64,000 bases of DNA, from the NCBI GenBank assembly GCA_964431385.1, contig CAYSJM010000010.1, forward strand, positions 1 to 64,000, in the 5' to 3' direction. The stretch's first letter is position 1. Every line of letters starts with the position of its first letter. Position numbers and translations under genes: made by a program. This document shows, piece after piece, positions 1 through 7,816 of this stretch. This DNA comes from UTCHB3 sp964431385 (lineage in GTDB: Bacteria; Bacteroidota; Ignavibacteria; Ignavibacteriales; Ignavibacteriaceae). Under the pieces are notes generated by a model. The model saw only the letters and a program-made list of their open reading frames with translations, did not search any database and was not told where the DNA came from.

Positions 1-346
1 ACTTTAAAGGTAACAGTTTAGGAGTTTGTGCACAATATATAAGGTGCGGGTTAGTTGATGGTTGTGAAGTTTTTGTTGTGTTATTTTTTGAGGGTTGAAG
101 GAGGAACGCAGATTAGACTAAGTTTCGCAGAGGAGGGAATCTAAATGGACCACGGATGCCACAGATTTTCGCAGAATTTTATAAGAATTTGCTAATTTAT
201 ATTCTCTACACATGTCACCCGGAGGGCTTTTGGGAAAGGGTTGTTGGTTGGACAATCGAGACGATTGTCGCTCCTTTTCCGATGTTTAAAGGTATCGCTT
301 TGCAATACTTTGTTCATTCTGAATGAATCTGCCTACTCTACAAAAT
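1..346. repeat. Non-coding left edge with short repeats and a hairpin
   Basis: No credible gene is seen in these 346 bases. CGCAGA or CACAGA units recur at about 107-112, 126-131, 160-165 and 170-175, in the style of dispersed intergenic CACAGATT/CGCAGA repeats found in many environmental genomes (that comparison is from memory). A perfect 8-bp inverted repeat, GACAATCG (251-258) and CGATTGTC (262-269) with a 3-base loop, follows. This lies downstream of the aldehyde dehydrogenase gene, but the hairpin has no T-run on the minus-strand exit side, so it is not a typical intrinsic terminator. Confidence 0.4.
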
Positions 347-1711
347 TCAAGCAACAAAAACCGTTTTTACATTAACAAATTCTTTAATTCCGGCGGCAGA
401 GAGTTCTCTTCCGTGACCCGATTGTTTTATGCCCCCAAAGGGGAGTCTCGGATCACTTTTCACAAAGGAATTAACAAAACTTGAACCGGCATCGAGCATC
501 GTTTTTGCGATAGTTTCACCTTGGGAAATATCATCTGTAAATATGGCACTTCCGAGGCCGTAGTCGGAGGAATTTGCCAGGGTCAGTGCTTCATCAATGG
601 ATTTTACTTTAAAGAGGAGTGCTACAGGTCCAAAAACCTCCTCATAAAAAGCAGGAGAATTTTCAGGGATATTTTCTAATATGGTCGGTGGATAATAAAA
701 ACCAGGTCCTTCCGGCATGCAACCGCCGGTCAAAAGTGTTGCACCCAAGTCCAAAGTCTTTTGTACCTGGGAGTGAAGTGTCTCTCGTAAGTCATTTCTT
801 GCAATGGCACCAATGTAGTTTGTCTCATCCAAGGGATCACCCATTTTAAGTTTCGCCACTTCAGAGACGAAAAGTTCTTTGAACCTCTCGTAAACCTTTT
901 CGAAGATTATGATTCTTTTTGCTGCAATGCAACTTTGTCCGGTATTCAACATCCTGCCGATAAGACAAGATTGCACAGCTTTAGTGATATCAGCATCTTC
1001 CATTATAATGTATGGATCACTGCCGCCGAGTTCGAGCACACATTTTTTCAGTTCACTTCCGGCTATCGATGCTACCGATTTCCCTGCTCTTGTACTTCCG
1101 GTGAGAGTAACAGCGGCTATCTTTTTATTGCGAATAATTTGTTCAACATTCAAAATTTCAGTAACTATTGTACGAAAGATATTCTTCGGAAATCCCGCAT
1201 CGGAAAATATTTTTTCAATCTCAAGAGCACATCCTGTAACATTTGGTGAATGCTTCAGCAGCACACCATTTCCAGCCATAAGAGTCGGAGCAGCAAATCG
1301 GAACACCTGCCAAAAAGGGAAATTCCACGGCATAATTGCGAGGATCACCCCGAGTGGCTGATATGTCACATAACTTTTTTGAGCATCTGTAGCAATAATC
1401 TCGTCTTTTAGGAAGGATTCCGCATTTTCTGCATAATAATCACAAACCCAGGCACATTTTTCAGCCTCAGCCATTCCCTGAAGAATCGGTTTACCCATCT
1501 CAAGAGCCATGAGCCTTGCGTACTCACTTTTTTGCATCCGCAGTATATCGGAAACTCTTTTTAGCAGGTTTTTTCTGTATTCAAAATCAGTCTTTTTAAA
1601 TTGATGAAAAGCATCATCCACATCATTGATCACGGACATTACCTCGTGTGGGTCCATTCCGGTGTATTCTGCAATCACTTCCCCATTGTGGGGATTAACT
1701 GATTGAAACAT
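347..1711 (-). CDS. NAD(P)-dependent aldehyde dehydrogenase, succinate-semialdehyde dehydrogenase type
   Basis: A 454-residue cytosolic aldehyde dehydrogenase that oxidises an aldehyde to the acid with NAD(P). The NAD-binding PWNFPFWQ motif lies near residue 130, the general-base Glu is in ELGGSDP, and the catalytic Cys261 is in NTGQSCIAAKR. The E-L-G-G-S-D signature and the ~455-residue length fit the GabD/YneI (Sad) succinate-semialdehyde group better than the longer ~500-residue ALDHs, but substrate cannot be read from sequence. Its ATG overlaps the stop codon of the upstream M64 peptidase gene by one base (TAATG), which implies translational coupling. All catalytic motifs are intact. Confidence 0.9.
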   Translation of the reverse strand: MFQSVNPHNGEVIAEYTGMDPHEVMSVINDVDDAFHQFKKTDFEYRKNLLKRVSDILRMQKSEYARLMALEMGKPILQGMAEAEKCAWVCDYYAENAESFLKDEIIATDAQKSYVTYQPLGVILAIMPWNFPFWQVFRFAAPTLMAGNGVLLKHSPNVTGCALEIEKIFSDAGFPKNIFRTIVTEILNVEQIIRNKKIAAVTLTGSTRAGKSVASIAGSELKKCVLELGGSDPYIIMEDADITKAVQSCLIGRMLNTGQSCIAAKRIIIFEKVYERFKELFVSEVAKLKMGDPLDETNYIGAIARNDLRETLHSQVQKTLDLGATLLTGGCMPEGPGFYYPPTILENIPENSPAFYEEVFGPVALLFKVKSIDEALTLANSSDYGLGSAIFTDDISQGETIAKTMLDAGSSFVNSFVKSDPRLPFGGIKQSGHGRELSAAGIKEFVNVKTVFVA

Positions 1712-2982
1712 TATTTTCCTGTGTAATAATCGATCATTTTTTGAATTGCTCTTTTACACGCCGTGCAGTAGTTATCGATAGAGATTGAGTTCATCGAACA
1801 GTCTTGTTTTGGTCTGTAAACTCCTTTTTCAACATAACCACCCCCCTCAAAAGCACCAAGTTTCTTTTCATTTTCTTTTGTGGCTGGTGTTGGTATCGGT
1901 GTTCCCTCTTTAACGAGTTCTTTCCATTTTGAATCAAAATCAACCAGGGTGGTTATATTTGGTTCAAGAGGTTCAACTCCGAGGGGATAAAAATCGTTAT
2001 ATGCAGTGGAACTTGTATAATATTCATCAGCGAGAAAGGCAAAGGCATGTCCAAATTCGTGAACAAAAACATATTCAGAATAAATATTGAAGTTTACACA
2101 GGTTGCATAATAGTTGTAAATCGCTCCGCCACCATACTTATCAGTATTGACGAGAATATAAATCTGATCGTAAGGAGCATTCGCAGCCAGATCCCTCACA
2201 GCATTATATTCCTCTGTCATCAGGTATCTCTCTTCATCAAAAGTATAAAAAGAAGTGCCGGCAACAGTATTCACATAAACTTTTTCACCGGGAATATCAG
2301 TACCTGATTGAGCGGATGGAGCTTCGATGCCCCAGATGTTAAAAAACGACTTATTTTCTTTGTATGGTGAAGAATTGAAGAGATATTGAGCAAATCTACT
2401 GCAATCTTTCTTAAATTGGTCCATCTCTTTTGCAGTGTATCCTTCCGGAATTATCACAATATCAACTTTTTCCGAGGGGTCACCACTATTCACAACTTGA
2501 AATGAAGGATAGACATTTTTTCTATCTTTTTTGATGAAATAGTTCTTTGGATCGATTTCGAGTTCATATTTCTTCTCGAGTGAGAGGTCTTTTTTTCTGC
2601 CGGAAATGGAGATAAGAACTGTATTTTTTGGATATGGGAAAACGACACTTTCTTCAAAAGATTTATTTATCTTTAGGGCTTCTTTAGTTGTTTGCCATTC
2701 CGAGAAGAGGGTCGAATAATATTTTGAGTAGATGAGCTTGCCCGAGGTTTTATCGAAGACTTCAAGCTTATACTTACCGTAGTTGAACGGATCGATCAGT
2801 TTTTTAACGGGCCCGCCCCAATAAGGCTCTTCGATTAGACTTCCGAATGAAAATGCCTCATCCGTCTTGTTCCCCGAGTGAATATAGTTAAGTCGAAGTG
2901 TCTTCTTTTCGAAATAATTATTAAACTCACTCTGGGCAAACGAGAGTGAAGAGACAAAAAGGAGAAAGAGTAATATTCGCAT
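1711..2982 (-). CDS. Secreted M64-family (IgA peptidase-type) metallopeptidase
   Basis: A 423-residue exported zinc peptidase. The N-terminus (MRILLFLLFVSSLSFAQ) is a Sec signal peptide with a cleavage site after Ala-Gln typical of Bacteroidota-type proteins. The zinc motif HEFGH is at 308-312 and is followed by AFLADEYY, as in family M64 (Peptidase_M64). The ~150-residue N-terminal part matches the M64 N-domain position. No sorting tail is present, so it probably stays in the periplasm or is released as a soluble enzyme. The family is named after an IgA-cleaving Clostridium enzyme, but an environmental bacterium more likely uses it for general protein breakdown. Its stop overlaps the ALDH start. 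Confidence 0.85.
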   Translation of the reverse strand: MRILLFLLFVSSLSFAQSEFNNYFEKKTLRLNYIHSGNKTDEAFSFGSLIEEPYWGGPVKKLIDPFNYGKYKLEVFDKTSGKLIYSKYYSTLFSEWQTTKEALKINKSFEESVVFPYPKNTVLISISGRKKDLSLEKKYELEIDPKNYFIKKDRKNVYPSFQVVNSGDPSEKVDIVIIPEGYTAKEMDQFKKDCSRFAQYLFNSSPYKENKSFFNIWGIEAPSAQSGTDIPGEKVYVNTVAGTSFYTFDEERYLMTEEYNAVRDLAANAPYDQIYILVNTDKYGGGAIYNYYATCVNFNIYSEYVFVHEFGHAFAFLADEYYTSSTAYNDFYPLGVEPLEPNITTLVDFDSKWKELVKEGTPIPTPATKENEKKLGAFEGGGYVEKGVYRPKQDCSMNSISIDNYCTACKRAIQKMIDYYTGK

Positions 2983-3053
2983 TGTGCACCATATAATTGA
3001 TAGAGCACAAAATTACTGATTTTCTAACTTTTTTTTAGTTTAAAAAACTTTGG

Positions 3054-3347
3054 CTATTTGTCTTGAGCAATTCTCCTATCGATAGCCATTGCCAGTTTAA
3101 AATCTCGTCCGGTAATTCCGTTTGCATCGTGTGTAGAAGTGGTAACTCTAAGATTATTCCAGCCAAACATCAGGATATCGGGGTGATGGTTCTGATCTTC
3201 GGCGAGTTCAGCAATCTTGTTCACGACTTGCACCACTTCTGCAAAATTTCCAAAGTTGTAGGTTTTAGTGATTGTATCACCATTACGCTGCCAGCCATTT
3301 AGCCCGGCGAGTTCGTTGTTGATCATTTCATCGGGTAATTTTAACAT
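3054..3347 (-). CDS. phhB: Pterin-4a-carbinolamine dehydratase
   Basis: A 97-residue protein of usual family length. It dehydrates 4a-hydroxytetrahydrobiopterin formed by aromatic amino-acid hydroxylases, regenerating the pterin cofactor. The family signature is visible: DQNHHPDI (E-x-x-x-H-H-P-type motif) in the middle, then THDANGITGRDFKLA near the C-terminus. A clear ribosome-binding site (GGAGAAAG) sits 5 bases before the ATG. It follows clpC on the same strand, with a hairpin terminator between them, so it probably has its own promoter. No phenylalanine hydroxylase is in the window, though a tyrosine degradation cluster lies about 32 kb away. In some bacteria this protein is linked to molybdopterin metabolism instead. 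Confidence 0.88.
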   Translation of the reverse strand: MLKLPDEMINNELAGLNGWQRNGDTITKTYNFGNFAEVVQVVNKIAELAEDQNHHPDILMFGWNNLRVTTSTHDANGITGRDFKLAMAIDRRIAQDK

Positions 3348-3367
3348 CTTCTTTCTCCAAAAAATAA

Positions 3368-3389
3368 AAGGCTATCCGAAGATAGCCTT
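3368..3389 (-). terminator. Intrinsic terminator of clpC
   Basis: A perfect 9-bp stem, AAGGCTATC (3368-3376) and GATAGCCTT (3381-3389), with a CGAA loop. On the minus strand it is followed by TTATTTTTT. It sits just after the clpC stop. Confidence 0.8.
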
Positions 3390-3396
3390 GTTGAAA

Positions 3397-5886
3397 TTAA
3401 ACACTAAGATCTGAACCAACCTCGAGAGATTTTTCATCCATGAAAACGAGATAATCGTTATCGTCAACATGTCTGGCAATCACACGGGTTCCATCTTTGA
3501 AAGAACCTCTGAGAATTTCTTCAGAAAGAGGGTCTTCAATGTAATTCTGAATTGCCCTCTTTAACGGACGAGCACCAAATTTTGGGTCAAATCCTTTATC
3601 TGCGAGAAAATTCTTTGCAGAATCTTCGATAACAAGTTCAAGTTTGTTATCGTGAATATTTTTAAGAAGGTCTTTTATCTCAACATCGATAATTTTAAGA
3701 ATGTCTTCTTTGTCAAGATTTCTGAAGACAATCTGATCATCAAGTCTATTCAGAAACTCCGGACTGAAAAGTTTTTTCACGGCATCATCAATAACGCTTT
3801 TCATATTGTTATACTGGTCTTTTACACCGTCAGCGTTAAATCCAAATGATCCGAGAGGTTTAATATCTCTCAAGCCAATATTAGAAGTCATTATGATAAT
3901 TGTGTTCTTAAAATCAACTTTTCTTCCGAGGCTGTCAGTCAGTCTTCCTTCATCGAGCACCTGCAAAAGGAGAGAGAAGATATCCGGGTGTGCTTTTTCG
4001 ATTTCATCAAAAAGTACGACTGAATACGGTTTCCTTCTAACTTTTTCAGTCAGCTGTCCACCCTCTTCATAACCTACATATCCGGGAGGTGCACCAACAA
4101 GTCTCGAGACGGCGAATTTTTCCATATATTCGCTCATATCAATCTTAATCAGAGCATCTTCTGTGTCGAACAGATACCTTGCAAGAACCTTACATAATTC
4201 GGTTTTACCAACGCCGGTAGGACCGAGGAAGATAAAACTGCCGATTGGTCTGTCAGGATTCTTTAAGCCTGCTCTGGCTCTCCTGATAGCTTTTGTAAGT
4301 TTCTTTACAGCTTCATCCTGACCGATGATACTACTCTTTAAAGCATCTTCCATATTCAGAAGTTTATCTGATTCGGTCTGAGCAACTCTGGTAACAGGAA
4401 TGCCGGTCATCATTGCCACAACAGTTGCGATATCTTCTTCTGTTACATCAAAAATGTTTTCCTTCGACTTCAGTTCCCACTGTTCCTTCGCCTGTTCCAA
4501 TTCAGCAAGCAAAGTTCTTTCGGTATCGCGAAGGCGTGCAGCTTCCTCATAATCCTGTTTTTTTACGACGGCAGCTTTTTCTTTTCTTACATTTTCTACA
4601 TCATCTTCCATCTTGAGGATTTCAACCGGCACTTCGTAATTACGCATGTGAACTCTACTGCCGGCCTCATCGATAACATCGATAGCTTTATCGGGTAGAT
4701 GCCTGTCAGTAATATATCTCATGCTCATTTTTACAGCAGATTCAACAGCCGCAGTTGAATAACTCACATGGTGATGCTCTTCATACTTAATTTTGATATT
4801 TTCGAGAATTTTAATAGTATCGTCATAACTTGGTGGTTCAACCATAACCTTCTGAAATCTTCTGTCGAGTGCACCATCTGTCTCGATATATTTTCTATAC
4901 TCATCAAGTGTGGTTGCACCGATACACTGGAAATCACCTCTTGCAAGAGCGGGTTTAAACATGTTCGAAGCGTCGAGTGACCCCGATGCCCCACCGGCTC
5001 CAACAATTGTATGGAGTTCATCAATAAAAATGATAACTTCTTTAGCCTTTTCAAGTTCGGTTAACAGAGCTTTCATTCTCTCTTCGAACTGCCCGCGATA
5101 CTTGGTGCCGGCGACAAGTCCTGCAAGGTCGAGAGTAACAACTCTTTTATCCTGAAGGATTCTTGGTACCTTTTTTTGAATAATTCTGATAGCCAATCCT
5201 TCAGCTATAGCGGTTTTTCCCACACCGGGTTCACCGATAAGCACAGGGTTGTTCTTTTTTCTTCTGCTCAGAATTTGGGCAACTCTTTCAATCTCATTTT
5301 CTCTACCGATGACGGGATCAAGTTTGTCCTCAACTGCAAGTTTGGTAAGGTCTCTTCCGAAATTATCGAGAACCGGAGTTTTCGTTTTTTCAGATTTTTT
5401 CCCTTGTGGGGGTGGTACAGAACCTGCCTGAGGTTTATCTTGATTGTCTCTGCTTGAAAGCAAACTGTTCAGTTCACCTCTTGCAGCTTCATACGAAAGA
5501 CCAAACTGCATCAAAATTTGGGTAGCCAGAGTATCCTCATCTCTCAGGAGAGAAAGAAGTAAATGCTCTGTACCAATAACATCAGCTTTGTAAATCTTCG
5601 CTTCAATTTGAGTAATTTTTAAAATTTTCTCAGCTTGTTTAGTCAAAGGTAAATTACCAATTGTGAGTGTTCCTCCACTCGAACGCAAAGAATCCTCGAT
5701 AACTTTTTTTAATTCAAGCATATCACAATCGAGATTCTTTAAGATCCGAACAGCCACTCCCTGACCTTCCCGAATTATCCCTAGCAACAGATGTTCTGTG
5801 CCTATATAATCGTGTCCAAGTCTTACAGCTTCTTCTCTGCTAAGTCTGATTACATCTTGCAGCCTGTCCGAAAAACTTCCATCCAT
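3397..5886 (-). CDS. clpC: ClpC-type AAA+ unfoldase, ATPase subunit of Clp protease
   Basis: An 829-residue Hsp100 ATPase that unfolds proteins and feeds them to ClpP. Two Clp_N repeats span residues 1-145. AAA+ domain 1 has Walker A GEPGVGKT (218-225) and Walker B IIFIDE (285-290). A UVR-like coiled middle segment (about 440-475) marks ClpC rather than ClpA or ClpB. AAA+ domain 2 has Walker A GPTGVGKT (555-562), followed by the ClpB_D2-small domain. Length and domain order are normal. An AGGA ribosome-binding site precedes the ATG. No clpP, mcsA/mcsB or ctsR lies beside it, so adaptors and regulator must be elsewhere. The gene is divergent from floA over a 255-base AT-rich spacer. Confidence 0.95.
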   Translation of the reverse strand: MDGSFSDRLQDVIRLSREEAVRLGHDYIGTEHLLLGIIREGQGVAVRILKNLDCDMLELKKVIEDSLRSSGGTLTIGNLPLTKQAEKILKITQIEAKIYKADVIGTEHLLLSLLRDEDTLATQILMQFGLSYEAARGELNSLLSSRDNQDKPQAGSVPPPQGKKSEKTKTPVLDNFGRDLTKLAVEDKLDPVIGRENEIERVAQILSRRKKNNPVLIGEPGVGKTAIAEGLAIRIIQKKVPRILQDKRVVTLDLAGLVAGTKYRGQFEERMKALLTELEKAKEVIIFIDELHTIVGAGGASGSLDASNMFKPALARGDFQCIGATTLDEYRKYIETDGALDRRFQKVMVEPPSYDDTIKILENIKIKYEEHHHVSYSTAAVESAVKMSMRYITDRHLPDKAIDVIDEAGSRVHMRNYEVPVEILKMEDDVENVRKEKAAVVKKQDYEEAARLRDTERTLLAELEQAKEQWELKSKENIFDVTEEDIATVVAMMTGIPVTRVAQTESDKLLNMEDALKSSIIGQDEAVKKLTKAIRRARAGLKNPDRPIGSFIFLGPTGVGKTELCKVLARYLFDTEDALIKIDMSEYMEKFAVSRLVGAPPGYVGYEEGGQLTEKVRRKPYSVVLFDEIEKAHPDIFSLLLQVLDEGRLTDSLGRKVDFKNTIIIMTSNIGLRDIKPLGSFGFNADGVKDQYNNMKSVIDDAVKKLFSPEFLNRLDDQIVFRNLDKEDILKIIDVEIKDLLKNIHDNKLELVIEDSAKNFLADKGFDPKFGARPLKRAIQNYIEDPLSEEILRGSFKDGTRVIARHVDDNDYLVFMDEKSLEVGSDLSV

Positions 5887-6141
5887 TTTGTCAGTCCTAA
5901 GTTTTTATTTAAATAACTAATCGAATATATATATTAAAATCTTTTTGTGCAATTCATGGGCGATTCAGATAAAAAAAAGTGACCGGAAACAACCGACTCA
6001 TTGAATTGCAGGGCATTATAATAGTTTAAACAAAAGAGTTCGATAAAATGTTTCGTAAATACCGATTTATTTTATCCTTTAATTCGACTTAAATTGTTAT
6101 CTTGAGAGTACTTTTTAATAATTCTTATTGGAGAAAAAATA

Positions 6142-7137
6142 ATGCAAGACATTGTATCAGGCACAATGATATTCTTTATAGTTGGTGCCCTAATTTTTTT
6201 AATGTTCTTCCTCTACTTCGTTCCCATTGGTCTCTGGATAACAGCCGTATCATCAGGCGTTAAAGTTAAAATATTCAAAGATCTCGTAGGAATGAGACTA
6301 CGGAAAATAAATCCGAATGTAATTGTAAGAGCCAAAATCACAGCGACCAAAGCAGGAATTGAAGTGGAAATTCCCAAGCTTGAAGCACATTTGCTCGCAG
6401 GTGGAAATGTTGACAAAGTAGTAATGGCACTTGTTTCAGCTGATAAAGCACAACTCAATCTGTCTTTTGAAAGAGCAACAGCCATCGATCTTGCAGGTAG
6501 AGATGTACTTGAAGCAGTAAAAATGTCGGTCAACCCAAAGGTTATTGAGACTCCCCTGGTAGCTGCCATGGCAAAAGATGGTATTCAGTTGAAAGCTGTC
6601 GCAAGAATTACCGTAAGAACAAATATTGAAAGACTCGTCGGTGGTGCCGGTGAAGCTACAATTCTTGCAAGAGTTGGAGAAGGAATTGTATCAACAATTG
6701 GTTCTTCCGAAAGTCATAAACATGTACTCGAAAACCCTGATTCAATTTCAAAAGTTGTTTTGAGTAAAGGACTTGACAGTGGAACAGCATTCGAAATTCT
6801 CTCAATCGATATAGCTGATGTGGATGTTGGAGCGAACATTGGTGCCAAACTTCAGGCTGATCAGGCTCAGGCAGATCTTCAGATTGCCCGTGCCCGTGCA
6901 GAAGAGCGTCGTGCTGCGGCAGTCGCACTCGAACAAGAGATGAACGCTGAAGTTGCCCGCCAAAAAGCAAAAGTAATAGAAGCCGAGGCTGAGGTTCCAA
7001 AAGCAATTGCAGAAGCTTTCAGATCAGGTAATCTTGGAATTATGGACTATTACAATCTTAAAAATGTTCAGGCTGACACCTCCATGAGAGAATCAATTGC
7101 CAGACCTGACGATTCAAAATCGAAACCGACAAGTTAA
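6142..7137 (+). CDS. floA: Flotillin-like protein FloA (SPFH family)
   Basis: A 331-residue membrane scaffold protein of functional membrane microdomains. An N-terminal hydrophobic hairpin (about residues 5-36) anchors it to the inner membrane. The SPFH/band-7-like core follows, and an Ala/Glu-rich coiled coil (about 235-295, ARARAEERRAAAVALEQEM) drives oligomerisation. Length and architecture match the FloA/YqfA (UPF0365) family. A GGAG ribosome-binding site lies 8 bases before the ATG. It is first in a run with a TM-anchored unknown protein and a helicase. The usual NfeD/YqeZ partner is not adjacent. Confidence 0.92.
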   Translation: MQDIVSGTMIFFIVGALIFLMFFLYFVPIGLWITAVSSGVKVKIFKDLVGMRLRKINPNVIVRAKITATKAGIEVEIPKLEAHLLAGGNVDKVVMALVSADKAQLNLSFERATAIDLAGRDVLEAVKMSVNPKVIETPLVAAMAKDGIQLKAVARITVRTNIERLVGGAGEATILARVGEGIVSTIGSSESHKHVLENPDSISKVVLSKGLDSGTAFEILSIDIADVDVGANIGAKLQADQAQADLQIARARAEERRAAAVALEQEMNAEVARQKAKVIEAEAEVPKAIAEAFRSGNLGIMDYYNLKNVQADTSMRESIARPDDSKSKPTS

Positions 7138-7141
7138 TATC

Positions 7142-7816
7142 GTGGACGATATAGTTCAAATTGTTGTATTTGTGTTGTTTTTACTCTTCTCCCTCATAAG
7201 CGGGTTGAAGAAGAAAAATGACCCAAATGTTCCACAACAAAGGAAACAGCAACCAAGAGCTCCCCAACGCCCTGCCCCTAAAGAGTACTCTACTTATCAG
7301 AGTACTCAGAGACAGACAGAGTCAGCTCAACCGAGTGATGCATTTAAGGAGTTGGAAATTCTTTTTGGTAAGGTAAAAACGGAGGAAGAGAGTTACACTT
7401 CTCCTGCCAGAGTTCCGGAAAGAAAACCAAGTTATACTTCCAAAACCCGTGTTCCCGATCAGGAATCTGACTATATTCCATACGAACAGACAGTCAAGAA
7501 AACTGAGTACAGAGAATACGAGAAAAAAGAACCTTTGATAAAAGAAACCCAGCTCGAAGGCTCTAACTTCACTCCAACACCTGAAGAGTTTAACTACGAA
7601 ACCATTGAACCGGTCTCTATGGAAGAACTAAACAGAAGGTTTGAGCAAGCGGAAGAAGATGCATTAAGGCACTCTTATGAGTCTAATCTGGATCTCACAA
7701 GCAGCAGTAGAAGTAAGGGATATGCTGCCCTTTTGAGGAATCGTGGTAATGTAAAGGATGCAATTGTTATGAGTGAAATTCTAAGAAGACGCGGAGCAAA
7801 TTGGAGAAGAGCATAA
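7142..7816 (+). CDS. Membrane-anchored, hydrophilic protein of unknown function
   Basis: About 224 residues from the GTG at 7142, four bases after the floA stop. A TTG at 7097 would add residues inside floA and has no better ribosome-binding site, so the GTG is preferred. A single transmembrane segment (IVQIVVFVLFLLFSLISG) sits at the extreme N-terminus. The rest is highly charged, rich in Glu, Lys, Arg, Gln, Pro and Tyr, and looks unstructured in the middle (pairs of similar SYTSxARVP/SYTSKTRVP units near residues 85-110). The C-terminus is a short helical Arg-rich segment (LRNRGNVKDAIVMSEILRRR). No family is recognised. Its place directly behind floA suggests a flotillin-associated membrane protein, an inference from position only. 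Confidence 0.7.
   Translation: MDDIVQIVVFVLFLLFSLISGLKKKNDPNVPQQRKQQPRAPQRPAPKEYSTYQSTQRQTESAQPSDAFKELEILFGKVKTEEESYTSPARVPERKPSYTSKTRVPDQESDYIPYEQTVKKTEYREYEKKEPLIKETQLEGSNFTPTPEEFNYETIEPVSMEELNRRFEQAEEDALRHSYESNLDLTSSSRSKGYAALLRNRGNVKDAIVMSEILRRRGANWRRA

Noticed and set aside
909..1361. 150-codon plus-strand open frame inside the aldehyde dehydrogenase gene
   Set aside because: Antisense shadow of a clearly real gene with intact catalytic motifs on the other strand.
7097..7141. TTG start for the protein after floA
   Set aside because: It lies inside floA and would give a polar N-terminus before the membrane helix; the GTG at 7142 fits better.
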